Part shown: one piece after another, positions 34,358-44,308 of the stretch
Layout of the letters: every line of letters starts with the position of its first letter
How positions within the stretch are numbered: the stretch's first letter is position 1
NCBI GenBank assembly: GCA_023665425.1
Contig: JAMPDX010000001.1
Coordinates: forward strand, 519,558 to 583,557
Length of the DNA stretch: 64,000 nucleotides
Direction of reading: 5' to 3'
DNA from: Muribaculaceae bacterium
GTDB taxonomy: Bacteria; Bacteroidota; Bacteroidia; Bacteroidales; Muribaculaceae
Notes under the pieces: generated by a model
Seen by the model: the letters and a program-made list of their open reading frames with translations, nothing else
The model's database searches: none
What the model was told of the DNA's origin: nothing
Made by a program: the position numbers and the translations under genes

Positions 34358-35085
34358 GCATCTTGATGGCGCGGGGGCAATGAGCTGTTGATTGCTGTGC
34401 GACAATCAGCCATCAGGCGTTTGGTATTAAATCCATTCTCTCCGGGGTATATCGGGTTGTGAATGGTGATGATGATTTTGCCCGGAGTGATGTTATATGT
34501 GTCACGCGACATTACATCGAAAGCACCGTCGATGGTGATGGGTACCACCGGCGCACCGAACTCGGAGGCGAGCATGAAGGCACCGCGCTTAAACGGCATC
34601 ATATGGCCGTCATGGCTGCGTGTGCCCTCCGGGAAGATAACCAGCGACATCCCCTTGTGGAGCATTACCTCGGCATCAGAGATAGTCTCTTTAATGCCTG
34701 CCACGGTGCTGTCGTCGACAAAGACGTGGCCTACCACACGACATGTGAAGCCCACCATCGGCACCTTCTCGAGGCTCTTCTTCATCAACCATTTGAAATT
34801 ATGGCCAAGGTAGCCGTAAATGGCCCAAATATCGAAAGCCCCCTGATGGTTGGCCACAAAGACGTATGACTGCTTTTTGTCGAGCAACTCACGGCCTATT
34901 ACCTTGACCCGTATGAGTGCCAGAGCGCACACTGCACGAGACCAGACCATGGGCACCCAATAGCCACCTCGTTTGTGGCCGGCTACCATTGTCACGAGCA
35001 ATGAAAATATGCACGCAAGTATTGTCAGCACCACCATAATAGGTGCTGCTATAATCCACTGATATATTCGATAAATGTATCTCAT
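34354..35085 (-). CDS. 1-acyl-sn-glycerol-3-phosphate acyltransferase (PlsC family)
   Basis: The 243-residue protein has an N-terminal transmembrane helix, the catalytic NHQGAFD (H80, D85 of the HX4D motif), and FPEGTRSHDG in the second motif. It makes phosphatidic acid from lysophosphatidic acid for phospholipid synthesis. The relationship to housekeeping PlsC is likely but other lysophospholipid acyltransferases are possible. It is the most downstream member of a minus-strand run that begins near 43 kb; a 29-bp gap separates it from dprA. Confidence 0.9.
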   Translation of the reverse strand: MRYIYRIYQWIIAAPIMVVLTILACIFSLLVTMVAGHKRGGYWVPMVWSRAVCALALIRVKVIGRELLDKKQSYVFVANHQGAFDIWAIYGYLGHNFKWLMKKSLEKVPMVGFTCRVVGHVFVDDSTVAGIKETISDAEVMLHKGMSLVIFPEGTRSHDGHMMPFKRGAFMLASEFGAPVVPITIDGAFDVMSRDTYNITPGKIIITIHNPIYPGENGFNTKRLMADCRTAINSSLPPRHQDA

Positions 35086-35114
35086 CGTAGTTGTAAATTT
35101 TTATTATACAGCTC

Positions 35115-36257
35115 TTAAATCAGGGCATAACGAGCTCCCGGAAGACGGGTGAGCAAGCCGTCAAAATCGAGCTCACCGAGGGCGGTCATGACATCCTTGG
35201 CAGAGATGCCGGTTTGGAGTACAATCCGGTCAAGCGTCACCGGGTCTGTTTGGGCTCGGAGATAGGTAAAGACCAATTTGATGTCGCCCGTGTAATTATC
35301 AAACAATGAGGGCTCCGTGTCGGTTGTATGTTCTTTGTATTTATGGTTGTCAATTTCAATATCCCATTTAGCGGCTTTTGCTATCTGTTTGGCACTCGTG
35401 ACGGAAATCGCCAATCCGGCATTTATCATATTGTTGCACCCCTCGGAGTTAATGTCAGAGGCGCGTCCCGGTAATGCCAACACCACTCGGCTCGACTCGC
35501 GGGCGTGGGCGGCGGTGCTCAATGCGCCACCTTTCACTTTGCTCTCAGCCACAAAGATAGCATCGCTCAGTCCGGCCACTATTCTGTTTCGTGCCAGGAA
35601 GCGTGCTCGTAGGGGGGTGATGTCATGAGGATATTCAGATACTATCGCACCTCCGTTTTTAATTATGTTTGATGCTAAGGCGCGATGTAGAGCCGGATAA
35701 ATCATTTTAAGTCCGTGGGCCACGACGGCTACAGTGGGCATATTTGCCTGTATTGCAGCCTCGTGCGATGCTTTGTCTATGCCGAAGGCTAAGCCGCTGA
35801 CAATAGTGGTGCAGCCCACCTGCTCTGAGATATCTCGTATTAACTGATGTGTGTACTTCAGCCCATAAGGACTTGCTTGCCGGGTACCAACTACAGCCAG
35901 CAACCTGTCGGCATTCAGGTCGCAATCACCAAGGACATAAAGATTGACCGGCGGGTTGTTGCTCTCTGCCAAACGGGTGGGGTAGCGGTCGTTGTCAAGT
36001 ATGTTGTATACCTTGATATTATGCTTGCTGATGAATTGCATTTCTTGCTCGGCCCTTGCCAGCAATTCGGCTCGACTGCTTAGCAATATCTGCATCTCAC
36101 CATTGAAAGCAGGCATTGAACGAGCCTCGTCTACAGAAATGGTGAAGAATCTGTGCAATCCGCCGAAAACCTCTGACAATTGCCTGGCATCGTCCCCCTT
36201 GAGATTATCAATGAAGGATAAGGCTACGCGTTCCAATATGTCGGAGTCACAGGTCAT
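35115..36257 (-). CDS. dprA: DNA processing protein DprA
   Basis: The 380-residue protein loads RecA on incoming single-stranded DNA during natural transformation. The SAM-like N-terminus is followed by a Rossmann-type DprA domain (VVGTRQASPYGLKYT; VSGLAFGIDKASHEAA; TRFLARNRIVAGLSD-like segment RARFLARNRIVAGLSDA). The last ~60 residues form a winged helix (PVTLDRIVLQTGISAKDVMTAL). It overlaps the thioesterase gene by 4 bp, so the two are coupled. DprA is widespread in Bacteroidota that are not known to be competent. Confidence 0.95.
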   Translation of the reverse strand: MTCDSDILERVALSFIDNLKGDDARQLSEVFGGLHRFFTISVDEARSMPAFNGEMQILLSSRAELLARAEQEMQFISKHNIKVYNILDNDRYPTRLAESNNPPVNLYVLGDCDLNADRLLAVVGTRQASPYGLKYTHQLIRDISEQVGCTTIVSGLAFGIDKASHEAAIQANMPTVAVVAHGLKMIYPALHRALASNIIKNGGAIVSEYPHDITPLRARFLARNRIVAGLSDAIFVAESKVKGGALSTAAHARESSRVVLALPGRASDINSEGCNNMINAGLAISVTSAKQIAKAAKWDIEIDNHKYKEHTTDTEPSLFDNYTGDIKLVFTYLRAQTDPVTLDRIVLQTGISAKDVMTALGELDFDGLLTRLPGARYALI

Positions 36258-36673
36258 TTGAAGTAGGGCGCAAATATAGCTGCTAATTCATCACCGCGCG
36301 AAAGCCTTCCGTTTTTAAGCGAAACAACTGTGATAGTAGCCTGAGCGGCATATTCACCGTTAGGGAATATAATGTCCTGCTTGAATACAAATCGAGGCCC
36401 TTTGCGCTCCACTTTCAGGCAGGAGATAAAGTTATCTCCTATACGTAATGAGCTCTTGTATTCGATTTCTATTTTGCGTACCACCGGGTCTATACCCATG
36501 CGATGCAGTTCGCCAAACGACATACCGGCCTCCATGCAGAAGCTGTGGCGAGTGTGCTCCATATAGTGCAGATAGTTGGCATTATTGACAATACCTTGGG
36601 AGTCAAGCTCGTAGTCACGAACCATCATCTCTAACGCATAGCAATATATCTTGTTATCTTTAAGTATCGGCAT
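36254..36673 (-). CDS. Hotdog acyl-CoA thioesterase (YbgC/4HBT-like)
   Basis: The 139-residue protein shows the 4HBT signature DSQGIVNNANYLHYMEHTR (catalytic Asp at the start) and a hotdog-fold beta pattern. It hydrolyses acyl-CoA or acyl-ACP thioesters; the chain-length specificity is unknown. It is cotranscribed with dprA (4-bp overlap) and follows cca by 49 bp. Confidence 0.88.
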   Translation of the reverse strand: MPILKDNKIYCYALEMMVRDYELDSQGIVNNANYLHYMEHTRHSFCMEAGMSFGELHRMGIDPVVRKIEIEYKSSLRIGDNFISCLKVERKGPRFVFKQDIIFPNGEYAAQATITVVSLKNGRLSRGDELAAIFAPYFK

Positions 36674-36722
36674 TGTTGTTCATATAATTTTGAGTTATGG
36701 GTAAAGAAGACGCGCAAGTGGG

Positions 36723-38324
36723 TCAGTTTGCCGGCTTATTGGGTTTGCGACGTCGGTGATGATGTCTGCGGTGTTTCTGTTGTTTTGATATCTTATCAAT
36801 TGATTTGGTGGCATCCTGTTGCCCGGCAGTCATGATGTCTTGCGGGCTTTTCGGACTATTTCTATGAGGGCGCTTAGTATTCGTGTGTGGCAGTTTGGCA
36901 CTCTTGGGCTGCTTGGCCGACGGGCGTATTTCATCAGCAATGAGTACCCTTTCCGGCGTGGGGACCTTCGGTGTGTATTTGGCCACTAACTGCTCAAATT
37001 CGGCGCGGCTGCGCTTGGGGTTGGCAAAGGCCAAGTCCATCATATAATCCAAGGTGTCATCTACCAGAGGGCCCGGCTCAATGTGCAATATCTTCTTGAT
37101 GCGCCGTTCCGCAAAGGGGAGATGGTAAGTAAACATCTCCGTGCCGTCGCGATGCATGCTGTCGTTGTATAGCCTGATATATTGCACCTGCTCGGGCATT
37201 GCATAACCGTCGGGCAATGTCTTATTGAACGCGTCTATGAGAGTGAGCAGGGCATTCATCTTGTCCGGGCGTCCGCATAGATATTGCAGGCGTCGGAGTC
37301 GCGCAGGGTTCATGTCCTCAGAATACTTACCCCACGAGGCTGTATAGGCATGGTTCACGCATAGGAAGACGACATCCTTGAGCAACGGCTGGTGATACTT
37401 GAAGCCTATCAGGGTGCCCAAGACCTTGTGGCGGCATTGTCGCTCCCTGTCCGGCAGAGAGCTGCCACAGTTGCACAGCAGGCATGCCCATCGTAGAGTC
37501 AAATCAGGCGGCAACAGGTCTATGGCCCTGAGTGTGTGTGCCCATACCGTATCAGAATTGCCCGGTAAATAGTGCTCTGAGACGGTGTGTATCACCACCG
37601 GCACTATCATCTTAAGAGCACCACATCTGAAGAGGATATCGAGAGCCCGGCCGGCGTTGGGCCCGAGTAAAATCTTTTCAAACTCCCCGCGGAGACGCTC
37701 CACCTTGATGATATCAAGCCGGGAAGAGTTGCGACACATAGCCTCAAACACCGGTTGAGGTAATTCCCAGCCAAGGCGGCAAGCAAATCTTATGGTACGA
37801 AGTATTCGTATAGGGTCATCATCGTATGTAGAGTCCGGGTCAAGGGGAGTGGCTATAACCTTGTTTTTGAGATCATCAAGACTTTTACCGGTTATGTCAA
37901 GCAGTTTGCCGTCGGTTATGTTATAGTAGAGCGCATTGATAGTCAAGTCTCTGCGCATACAATCGTCATATATAGAGCCAAATGCTGTCTGTGGATTACG
38001 CGAATTTCGGTCTGTGTATTTCTCAGCCCTTGTTTGTACTATCTCTATATCATCATGGGGAAAGGCTCGCAGGCGAAGCATGGCAGTGCCATACTTCTCA
38101 AACATTGTTGGGCGGCCGGTGGTCAAACGTTGCTTAAAAAGCCATGAGGCGAACTCTATGCCACCATTGGGGAGGTCCACCGCCAAATCCACATCTTTTA
38201 TTTCAGCCCCTAAGGCCATATCCCGACAACAACCACCCACAGTATAAACATGACCCTCCCAGCGGGTGCCGGAAATCTTAGCCCGCAAGTACTCACATAT
38301 TTTGAGATATAGTTGGGTAGTCAT
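36723..38324 (-). CDS. cca: tRNA CCA-adding nucleotidyltransferase
   Basis: The start MTTQLYLKICEYL (38324) is preferred to the 37-codon upstream extension, which is hydrophobic and poorly conserved. The 533-residue enzyme adds CCA to tRNA 3' ends. The nucleotidyltransferase core is VGGCCRDMALG with catalytic D44 and D46 in EIKDVDLAVD. The neck and body domains (DLTINALYYNI, DDPIRILRTIRFACRLGW) follow. A region typical of the HD-like part is present near residue 300. The last ~60 residues are Lys/Arg/His-rich (KHRRHHHRRRKPNKPAN), a likely RNA-binding tail found in Bacteroidota homologues. Poly(A) polymerase activity cannot be excluded. Confidence 0.92.
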   Translation of the reverse strand: MTTQLYLKICEYLRAKISGTRWEGHVYTVGGCCRDMALGAEIKDVDLAVDLPNGGIEFASWLFKQRLTTGRPTMFEKYGTAMLRLRAFPHDDIEIVQTRAEKYTDRNSRNPQTAFGSIYDDCMRRDLTINALYYNITDGKLLDITGKSLDDLKNKVIATPLDPDSTYDDDPIRILRTIRFACRLGWELPQPVFEAMCRNSSRLDIIKVERLRGEFEKILLGPNAGRALDILFRCGALKMIVPVVIHTVSEHYLPGNSDTVWAHTLRAIDLLPPDLTLRWACLLCNCGSSLPDRERQCRHKVLGTLIGFKYHQPLLKDVVFLCVNHAYTASWGKYSEDMNPARLRRLQYLCGRPDKMNALLTLIDAFNKTLPDGYAMPEQVQYIRLYNDSMHRDGTEMFTYHLPFAERRIKKILHIEPGPLVDDTLDYMMDLAFANPKRSRAEFEQLVAKYTPKVPTPERVLIADEIRPSAKQPKSAKLPHTNTKRPHRNSPKSPQDIMTAGQQDATKSIDKISKQQKHRRHHHRRRKPNKPAN

Positions 38325-38441
38325 GCTATTGGTTGAGGTCAGTTGAGGTGGAACATACCCTTCACTTCCAACTGCAAAATTACTAATTCCACCGCAAATG
38401 AGCAAATACAAATTCAAGTTTCGCCGGTTCTGCAAATGCTA

Positions 38442-40604
38442 TTATGATATGCGTGACCATTCGGCGGTGTGGCAGAAGCGTCGTTGCAGCTCGGAGTTGA
38501 GTTGGGTCAAAGAAGCAGCACTTAGGGGTAACTGCTCGTTTGTTATTTCAGATGGGGTAAGAGGGGCATTTGAGCCGGGTCCTAAGTATATGTCTGGGTG
38601 AGCATTAAGGATGGCCTCAGCCGCATCTCTGGCCAGCGAGACTATCTGTCCGTCGCTGGCGAGTGAGGCATGCTGCAGATTTATGGGTATACCGCTCTGT
38701 TGTGTACCTTCCATATCTCCGGGGCCTCTCATCTGCATATCTGCCTCACTGATGAGGAAACCGTCTGTGGTCTCCGTCATAATCTCCAGTCGGTGTCTTG
38801 TGGTGCTCGATATCTTCTCTTTGCTCATCAGTATGCAATAGCTCTGTTCGGCACCACGACCCACACGCCCTCGAAGCTGGTGCAGCTGCGACAGGCCGAA
38901 ACGCTCGGCATTCTCTATAATCATTACTGAGGCATTGGGCACATTCACTCCCACTTCGATTACTGTCGTTGCCACGAGAATTTGGGCTTCCCCACTTACA
39001 AATTGTTGCATCTGGTAGTCCTTCTCAGCCGGCTTCATGCGGCCATGCACATAGCACACCTTATAAGAAGGGAAGATGCTCCTCACATTCTCGTAGCCTT
39101 GCTCGAGACTCCGCAGGTTAATCTTCTCATTCTCAGAAATCAGTGGATATACTACATATACTTGATGGCCTTTTGCCAGCTCCTTGCCGGTGGCTCGCCA
39201 TACTCCCTCGCGTCCTTGTTCATATCTGAGCAACGTGGTGACCGGTTTTCGCCCCGGGGGCAACTCATCTATCACAGAGACTTTCAGGTCGCCGTAGACT
39301 GTCATAGCCAATGTGCGTGGTATAGGTGTTGCTGTCATTACCAACACATGGGGTGCAATATGATTTTTGTTCCATAGACGGCTGCGTTGTGCTACACCAA
39401 AACGATGCTGCTCGTCTATTACCGCCATACCGAGATTGGCAAATTGCACATTGTCTTCAATCACAGCATGGGTGCCAATGAGTATTTGCAGCGAGCCGTC
39501 CATGAGCCCTTCATGTATCTCGCGACGTTGTCTGGCACGAGTTGAGCCCGTGAGCAACCTGACCTTCACCCCAATAGCCTCCGCCCACTTACTGATAGTC
39601 TCATAGTGCTGTGTGGCGAGGATTTCGGTCGGAGCCATCAAGCAAGCCTGAAAGCCATTGTCAAGAGAGAGAAGCATTGTCATGAATGCCACCATAGTTT
39701 TGCCGCTACCCACATCCCCTTGGAGCAGGCGATTCATCTGCAACCCGGTGTTCATATCACGGCGTATTTCCTTGATAACCCGCTTCTGAGCGCCAGTCAG
39801 GGAGAAAGGTAACACATTGGCATAGAAGTTATTAAAATACTCACCCACATGTTTAAATCTATGACCCATGAGATGAGTGTTGCGCCGGTGTGCATAGCGC
39901 AGGATATGCAATTCCAAATAGAAGAGCTCTTCAAACTTCATTCGCTCGCGCGCACGTTTCAACTCATGCTGGTCAGATGGGAAGTGGATATGCCGGAGCG
40001 CATTGCTTAGCGGCATGAGATTGTATTTGTTGAGCAACTCCTGAGGCAATGTCTCCGGAAGCCCGTCGGGATATTTGTCAAAGACATTACCAATAATTGT
40101 GGCAAGAGTTTTGGGGTTGAAACCTCGCTTGCGCAATGTCTCAGTGAGTGAATACACACCCCGCAGTCCGCTTGGAGGCTTGGCCGGATCATACAGCTCC
40201 ACTTCGGGGTGTGTCATGCAGATATTACGATTAAACTCCGAAGGCTTGGCAAGAAGGACATATTCCATACCCGTGTGGATAGAATTTGCCACCCAATTCA
40301 ACCCTTTGAACCATGTCACCTGCATCAGGTTCTGCCCGTCTGTAAACAAGCCTATTCGGCGCCGGCGTGCTCCTTCTCCCTCCTCCATGAAGCTGAGGAA
40401 GCGGCCCAACACTTGCACAGCCGGCATATCGGTATTCAGCTCGCTTATGAGATACATCCGTGAGCGGTCAATATAACGTATGGGAGGGGTGTACAGAAGG
40501 TCGCGCACGTTGTTAATATTTAGCTCCTTACGAAGCAAATTGGCACGTGTCTCGCCTACTCCCTTGATAAATTTAAGTGCAGTGTCGCCCGGAACTATCT
40601 TCAT
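38442..40604 (-). CDS. recG: ATP-dependent DNA helicase RecG
   Basis: The 720-residue helicase processes stalled forks and Holliday junctions. An N-terminal wedge/OB domain (residues ~1-210, with VQVLGRFLSFMEEGEGARRRR) is followed by a superfamily-2 motor: Walker A GDVGSGKTMVAFMT, DEQH box VIDEQHRFGV, motif III TATPIPRTLA, and motifs V-VI VATTVIEVGVNVPNAS and QLRGRVGRG. It overlaps ispD by 4 bp. Length is typical. Confidence 0.97.
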   Translation of the reverse strand: MKIVPGDTALKFIKGVGETRANLLRKELNINNVRDLLYTPPIRYIDRSRMYLISELNTDMPAVQVLGRFLSFMEEGEGARRRRIGLFTDGQNLMQVTWFKGLNWVANSIHTGMEYVLLAKPSEFNRNICMTHPEVELYDPAKPPSGLRGVYSLTETLRKRGFNPKTLATIIGNVFDKYPDGLPETLPQELLNKYNLMPLSNALRHIHFPSDQHELKRARERMKFEELFYLELHILRYAHRRNTHLMGHRFKHVGEYFNNFYANVLPFSLTGAQKRVIKEIRRDMNTGLQMNRLLQGDVGSGKTMVAFMTMLLSLDNGFQACLMAPTEILATQHYETISKWAEAIGVKVRLLTGSTRARQRREIHEGLMDGSLQILIGTHAVIEDNVQFANLGMAVIDEQHRFGVAQRSRLWNKNHIAPHVLVMTATPIPRTLAMTVYGDLKVSVIDELPPGRKPVTTLLRYEQGREGVWRATGKELAKGHQVYVVYPLISENEKINLRSLEQGYENVRSIFPSYKVCYVHGRMKPAEKDYQMQQFVSGEAQILVATTVIEVGVNVPNASVMIIENAERFGLSQLHQLRGRVGRGAEQSYCILMSKEKISSTTRHRLEIMTETTDGFLISEADMQMRGPGDMEGTQQSGIPINLQHASLASDGQIVSLARDAAEAILNAHPDIYLGPGSNAPLTPSEITNEQLPLSAASLTQLNSELQRRFCHTAEWSRIS

Positions 40605-41281
40605 ATTAATGCAGCTGCTATTATGAAGTCCTGCAGTTGTGTGATCTTTATGTTTCGAGGTTCACCATGATAGAGTGTAATGTTATGACCGGCAAGCTCG
40701 ACTACTGAAGCATCATCGGTGACAGAGTCGGGGTCCGACAATTTGTTGTATGCATTTATCAGTAAATCAGCCTTAAAGACCTGTGGCGTCTGCACAGCTC
40801 TGTAATTGGCGCGAGGCACAGTGTGAGACTTACCCGTGTCATCCAATTCTCTTATGGAGTCTGTGAGCGGTATTGACGGCACCACGGCGCCATAATTGCG
40901 AGCTGCTTCCCACCCGCGCTTTATCATATCAACAGGCACCAAAGGGCGGGCAGCATCATGTACGGCAATATACATATCATCTTCAGGTGCCAATGTCTTC
41001 AAAGCATTGTGTACTGACTCGGCGCGTGTGGCTCCCCCTGCTACAATAGCACAGTCAAATGGTGGCCAGGACGTGCGCACATTGGCCACTCCGGCTTCAA
41101 ACATGTCTCGGAAGCGTTCATTCACTACGAGTATGATGCGTGTGCCGGAATACTCCTCCAGAAAGGCCTTCATGCTCCACGTGAACATCGGCTTATCACC
41201 AAACAGTTGTAATTGCTTTGGTATTTGACCACCTGCACGCAGCCCGCTGCCGCCGGCTACTATTATCGCTATTTTTTTCAT
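40601..41281 (-). CDS. ispD: 2-C-methyl-D-erythritol 4-phosphate cytidylyltransferase
   Basis: The 226-residue enzyme transfers CMP to methylerythritol phosphate in the non-mevalonate isoprenoid pathway. The nucleotide loop is IVAGGSGLRAGGQIPKQ, and conserved catalytic parts include VHDAARPLV, TDSIRE and RAVQTPQVFK. It overlaps both its neighbours by 4 bp (recG downstream, glycosyltransferase upstream), so the three are translated as a coupled unit. A lone ispD with no ispF fusion is seen here. Confidence 0.95.
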   Translation of the reverse strand: MKKIAIIVAGGSGLRAGGQIPKQLQLFGDKPMFTWSMKAFLEEYSGTRIILVVNERFRDMFEAGVANVRTSWPPFDCAIVAGGATRAESVHNALKTLAPEDDMYIAVHDAARPLVPVDMIKRGWEAARNYGAVVPSIPLTDSIRELDDTGKSHTVPRANYRAVQTPQVFKADLLINAYNKLSDPDSVTDDASVVELAGHNITLYHGEPRNIKITQLQDFIIAAALI

Positions 41282-42825
41282 CTCTTTTCCACTTTAAATA
41301 ATACCGGTGCATCCTTTATGTCATGACACCTTGAGCCGGACTTGTAGACCTCTGTGGCTTGCAGGTTATTTTCATTGAGCCATGCATGCCATATCCGGCT
41401 ATTGTCTACCAAGAGCTTTTCGCCTGTCAGGAGGTAAAAAGATTGCTCCGCTGGCACTGATACTTTGATATCTTGTTGGTCAGGCGCCTGCACTTGCGAA
41501 GATGGCACCAGAGCCACAAATCTGCCGTCAAGGTAATATTCCAATATATAAAACCGACCAAATCGTTCAGGGATGAAGGTATAGATTGGACCTTTGGCAG
41601 GAATTACCTCCTTTATCTCAAATGCTATGACATTGTCTGAATTGTTTTTGGCCACTATGGGTAGCGCCACACCTATCCCTGCAACATACAGCATAACCAC
41701 TGTCGCCAATGAGTAATAGAGTGTCGTGGTCTGCAAACGTGTATGCTTGATGAGCCACATTGCATACCACCCCAGGCCGTATGCCATAAACGGGTACATC
41801 GGGAGCAGATATACACTCCGTTTGCTCTTGGGGATGCAATAAAACACGAATACCGTGAGCGCAGCAATTGTGCCAAATCTCGCTTCCGGGGTCATATTGC
41901 CCCATAACCTTTTGAAGTGGCGCAATTTACCAAAAGCTTGTCTCACCGGCTTAATGAAGAAAGATACAATAATGGCAGCTGACCATGGGAGCAAACCTAT
42001 AAGCACTGAATAGAAGTTATATAGTAAGCCATGCTCATGGCTCCCGTAGGTCATTTTGCCGGTGAAGCGACCGAAATTCTCCTCCATAGCGAGGGTCAGA
42101 AATCTGTTACCGCCCTGCTGATATGCTGCATAGTACCACCACAGGGGCAATATCAGGCTCACCACAAGCAAGAAGATAGTCATACCGGTTACTTTGAAAA
42201 AGTTGTCATGCTCAGTAAGCCGCCAAATCCAATATGCACCCAAGGGCAAAATGGCAGCAACGGGGCCCTTGGTGAGTACCCCGCCACTGATGCAGAGCAC
42301 AGCCACTATGATATGTATGGCAGGGCGTCTGCGTGTGGTGCTGTAGAAGAGTGCAAGCATAGCCCCTACCATAAATGCCGTGAGCAACATATCCACACGT
42401 GCTATGGTCCCGGCACGCATCATCTCAAAGCAGGTGAATAAGAAGCCGACGCAGAGTAGGCCGTGGCGAGATGTCTCCCGGCGACTACAAAAGCGTGCCG
42501 TGAGGTATAACAGCACTGTAAAAGCCAACACCGATGGTAAGCGCGAAGTGAACTCAGTAACATGCCCTACCGGCAATGAGAAGAGGGCTGCCAACCAATG
42601 AAACATAGGTGGCTTGAACGACATATCCCCTGAGGCATCTATCGGCAATATCCAATTGCCGGACGAGAGCATGGTCATTGAGACAAGCGCCTCTCGCGGC
42701 TCTCCCTTAGTAGAATAAGCTGAAAATGCGGTACATAAACACAGCAACAAGAAGACTGATACCCAAATGAGTACTGTATTTTTATGATTGATATAGTAGG
42801 TCGCTTTGCTTTGTACTGTATTCAT
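41278..42825 (-). CDS. ArnT/PMT-like membrane glycosyltransferase (GT39/GT83)
   Basis: The 515-residue protein has about 12 hydrophobic helices and an early periplasmic loop with STKGEPREALVSMTMLSSGN (acidic residue), followed by SFKPPMFHWLAALFSL, the ArnT-like pattern. C-terminal residues ~400-515 form a soluble periplasmic domain. Such enzymes use polyprenyl-linked sugars to modify lipid A, protein or polysaccharide. The donor sugar and acceptor are unknown. It overlaps ispD by 4 bp, which fits sharing of polyprenyl precursors, but that link is inference. Confidence 0.85.
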   Translation of the reverse strand: MNTVQSKATYYINHKNTVLIWVSVFLLLCLCTAFSAYSTKGEPREALVSMTMLSSGNWILPIDASGDMSFKPPMFHWLAALFSLPVGHVTEFTSRLPSVLAFTVLLYLTARFCSRRETSRHGLLCVGFLFTCFEMMRAGTIARVDMLLTAFMVGAMLALFYSTTRRRPAIHIIVAVLCISGGVLTKGPVAAILPLGAYWIWRLTEHDNFFKVTGMTIFLLVVSLILPLWWYYAAYQQGGNRFLTLAMEENFGRFTGKMTYGSHEHGLLYNFYSVLIGLLPWSAAIIVSFFIKPVRQAFGKLRHFKRLWGNMTPEARFGTIAALTVFVFYCIPKSKRSVYLLPMYPFMAYGLGWYAMWLIKHTRLQTTTLYYSLATVVMLYVAGIGVALPIVAKNNSDNVIAFEIKEVIPAKGPIYTFIPERFGRFYILEYYLDGRFVALVPSSQVQAPDQQDIKVSVPAEQSFYLLTGEKLLVDNSRIWHAWLNENNLQATEVYKSGSRCHDIKDAPVLFKVEKR

Positions 42826-42896
42826 AGTTATAGTTTTGAGGCCTGAAAAACGTATCTACAAAATTAGTCAAAATTTATCAGATGCACAAATGTAGG

Positions 42897-43796
42897 CTAT
42901 AACCATGAATTGCGGCGCTCGATGACCGCAGGCGATTCGCTTAATATCCTCACAAATTCCAGCATCGATTTTTTGTGATAGGTGTCCGACAAAATATGTA
43001 CACATCCCTCCATATCGTTGCCGGGTATTGCCAGGGGTATAGCCTTGACATCCCGTGTATTGTGTATGGTAGCCTCAGCAAGCACAGACACCAACCTGCT
43101 GCTCTTCACAAGGTTAAGGAGAATATTTACCTCATTAAGCTCAATCTTGACTTTTAGGTCCAAGCCGGGCGAGATGATGGCATCAAACACATTGCGTGCC
43201 TGCAGCCCCTGTGACGGAAGAGCCAGCTCAAATTGTTCAAGTTCTCGCAGTGTTATCGTTTTCTTGTCAGCTATAGGATGATTAATGCCCACTACAGCCG
43301 ATAATTTATTCTGGAAGAGGACATGCGATTCTATACCCTCCACTTCGTGTGTAGGACGAAATGCAAGAACTAAATCCACCTTGCGCCCCTTGAGCATGGC
43401 CATCAATTCATTCATCGGCTTGTAACAAATGTTGAGCTTGATATTCGGATACATTTTGATGAAAGTGAGTATCGTTTCAGTCAACAGAGGGCTGAATGAG
43501 TATGTTACACCAATGTTAAGCGTGCCCTTGGAGAGATTATTGAGGTCACAGATACGCTCCACACATAGTTCGGTCTCATAGATAGCACGTTTGGCATTGT
43601 CAAGTATAATCTCACCGGCCTCTGTAAGGGCCACACTGTGGCTGCTTCGGGTGAGCAACTGCACACCCAACTCATCTTCAAGTTGCTTCACCTGCTGCGA
43701 GAGCGTGCTTTGAGTCACGAAGAGAGCTTTGGCCGCCTCCGAGAAATTGAGAGTCTCAGCTACCTTTAAAAAGTATCTTAATTGTCTTAATTCCAT
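42897..43796 (-). CDS. LysR family transcriptional regulator
   Basis: The 299-residue protein has a textbook LysR N-terminus (MELRQLRYFLKVAETLNFSEAAKALFVTQSTLSQQVKQLE) with a helix-turn-helix near residues 17-36. The effector domain begins around KGTLNIGVTYSFSPLL. No redox-sensing cysteine pair like that of OxyR is evident, so an oxidative-stress role is not supported. It lies between the glycosyltransferase gene and the ThrE-like pair on the same strand; its start is 18 bp past the ThrE_2 stop, so it may be co-transcribed with the exporter and may control it. Confidence 0.92.
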   Translation of the reverse strand: MELRQLRYFLKVAETLNFSEAAKALFVTQSTLSQQVKQLEDELGVQLLTRSSHSVALTEAGEIILDNAKRAIYETELCVERICDLNNLSKGTLNIGVTYSFSPLLTETILTFIKMYPNIKLNICYKPMNELMAMLKGRKVDLVLAFRPTHEVEGIESHVLFQNKLSAVVGINHPIADKKTITLRELEQFELALPSQGLQARNVFDAIISPGLDLKVKIELNEVNILLNLVKSSRLVSVLAEATIHNTRDVKAIPLAIPGNDMEGCVHILSDTYHKKSMLEFVRILSESPAVIERRNSWL

Positions 43797-43814
43797 GTTA
43801 TTGGGCTATTAAAT

Positions 43815-44300
43815 TCACCTTGTGGCTTGGAAAGAAATTTTCTTAAACATAAATATCGGGCTGACAGCCCCGGTTACCATACAAAGTAGTACACAGCCGC
43901 ACGTTATGGCGTTATATCCGAACAAATAGAAGCTGTGCTCAAAGGCCTCTTGCGTATCAGCAAACAGACACATTGCCAGCCCGGCAAAGGTCTTATACGC
44001 GTATATGCCGGGTATCATGGGGAGCAATGAAGGAAACAGATATGTCTCTGCCGGTATTTTTGATAATGGAGACACAAGGACGGCCAAGGCCCCAATAATA
44101 AATGAGGCTATCAATGTAGCCGGTATGAGGTGCATATCCACTGTAGAATTTATCAGGATAAAGCGCAGAGAGTGCCCCACAGAGGCTATCAATGCACAAT
44201 AGAGCAGTGCCACTCGCGGTGGGCGGCTTATAGCGGCAAAACCGATAGCGGCTATTGCCGAGAATAATGCATCTTGAAATATTTCCGCTAACATACACAT
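43815..44300 (-). CDS. Threonine/serine exporter, C-terminal half (ThrE_2/DUF3815)
   Basis: The start at 44300 (MCMLAEIFQD) is chosen, 8 bp after the preceding gene ends; upstream extensions would run into that gene. The 161-residue product has about five helices (ALFSAIAAIGFAAISRPP, LIASFIIGALAVLVSPLSKIPA) with the motif FPSLLPMIPGIYAYK, typical of the small membrane half of ThrE-type transporters. It probably works with the upstream ThrE domain protein as a split two-gene exporter for threonine/serine or related amino acids. Confidence 0.85.
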   Translation of the reverse strand: MCMLAEIFQDALFSAIAAIGFAAISRPPRVALLYCALIASVGHSLRFILINSTVDMHLIPATLIASFIIGALAVLVSPLSKIPAETYLFPSLLPMIPGIYAYKTFAGLAMCLFADTQEAFEHSFYLFGYNAITCGCVLLCMVTGAVSPIFMFKKISFQATR

Positions 44301-44308
44301 TGTTAAAG

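Noticed and set aside
38325..38435. 37-codon N-terminal extension of cca
   Set aside because: The added residues precede the conserved start and lie close to the recG end; the internal ATG at 38324 fits the family.
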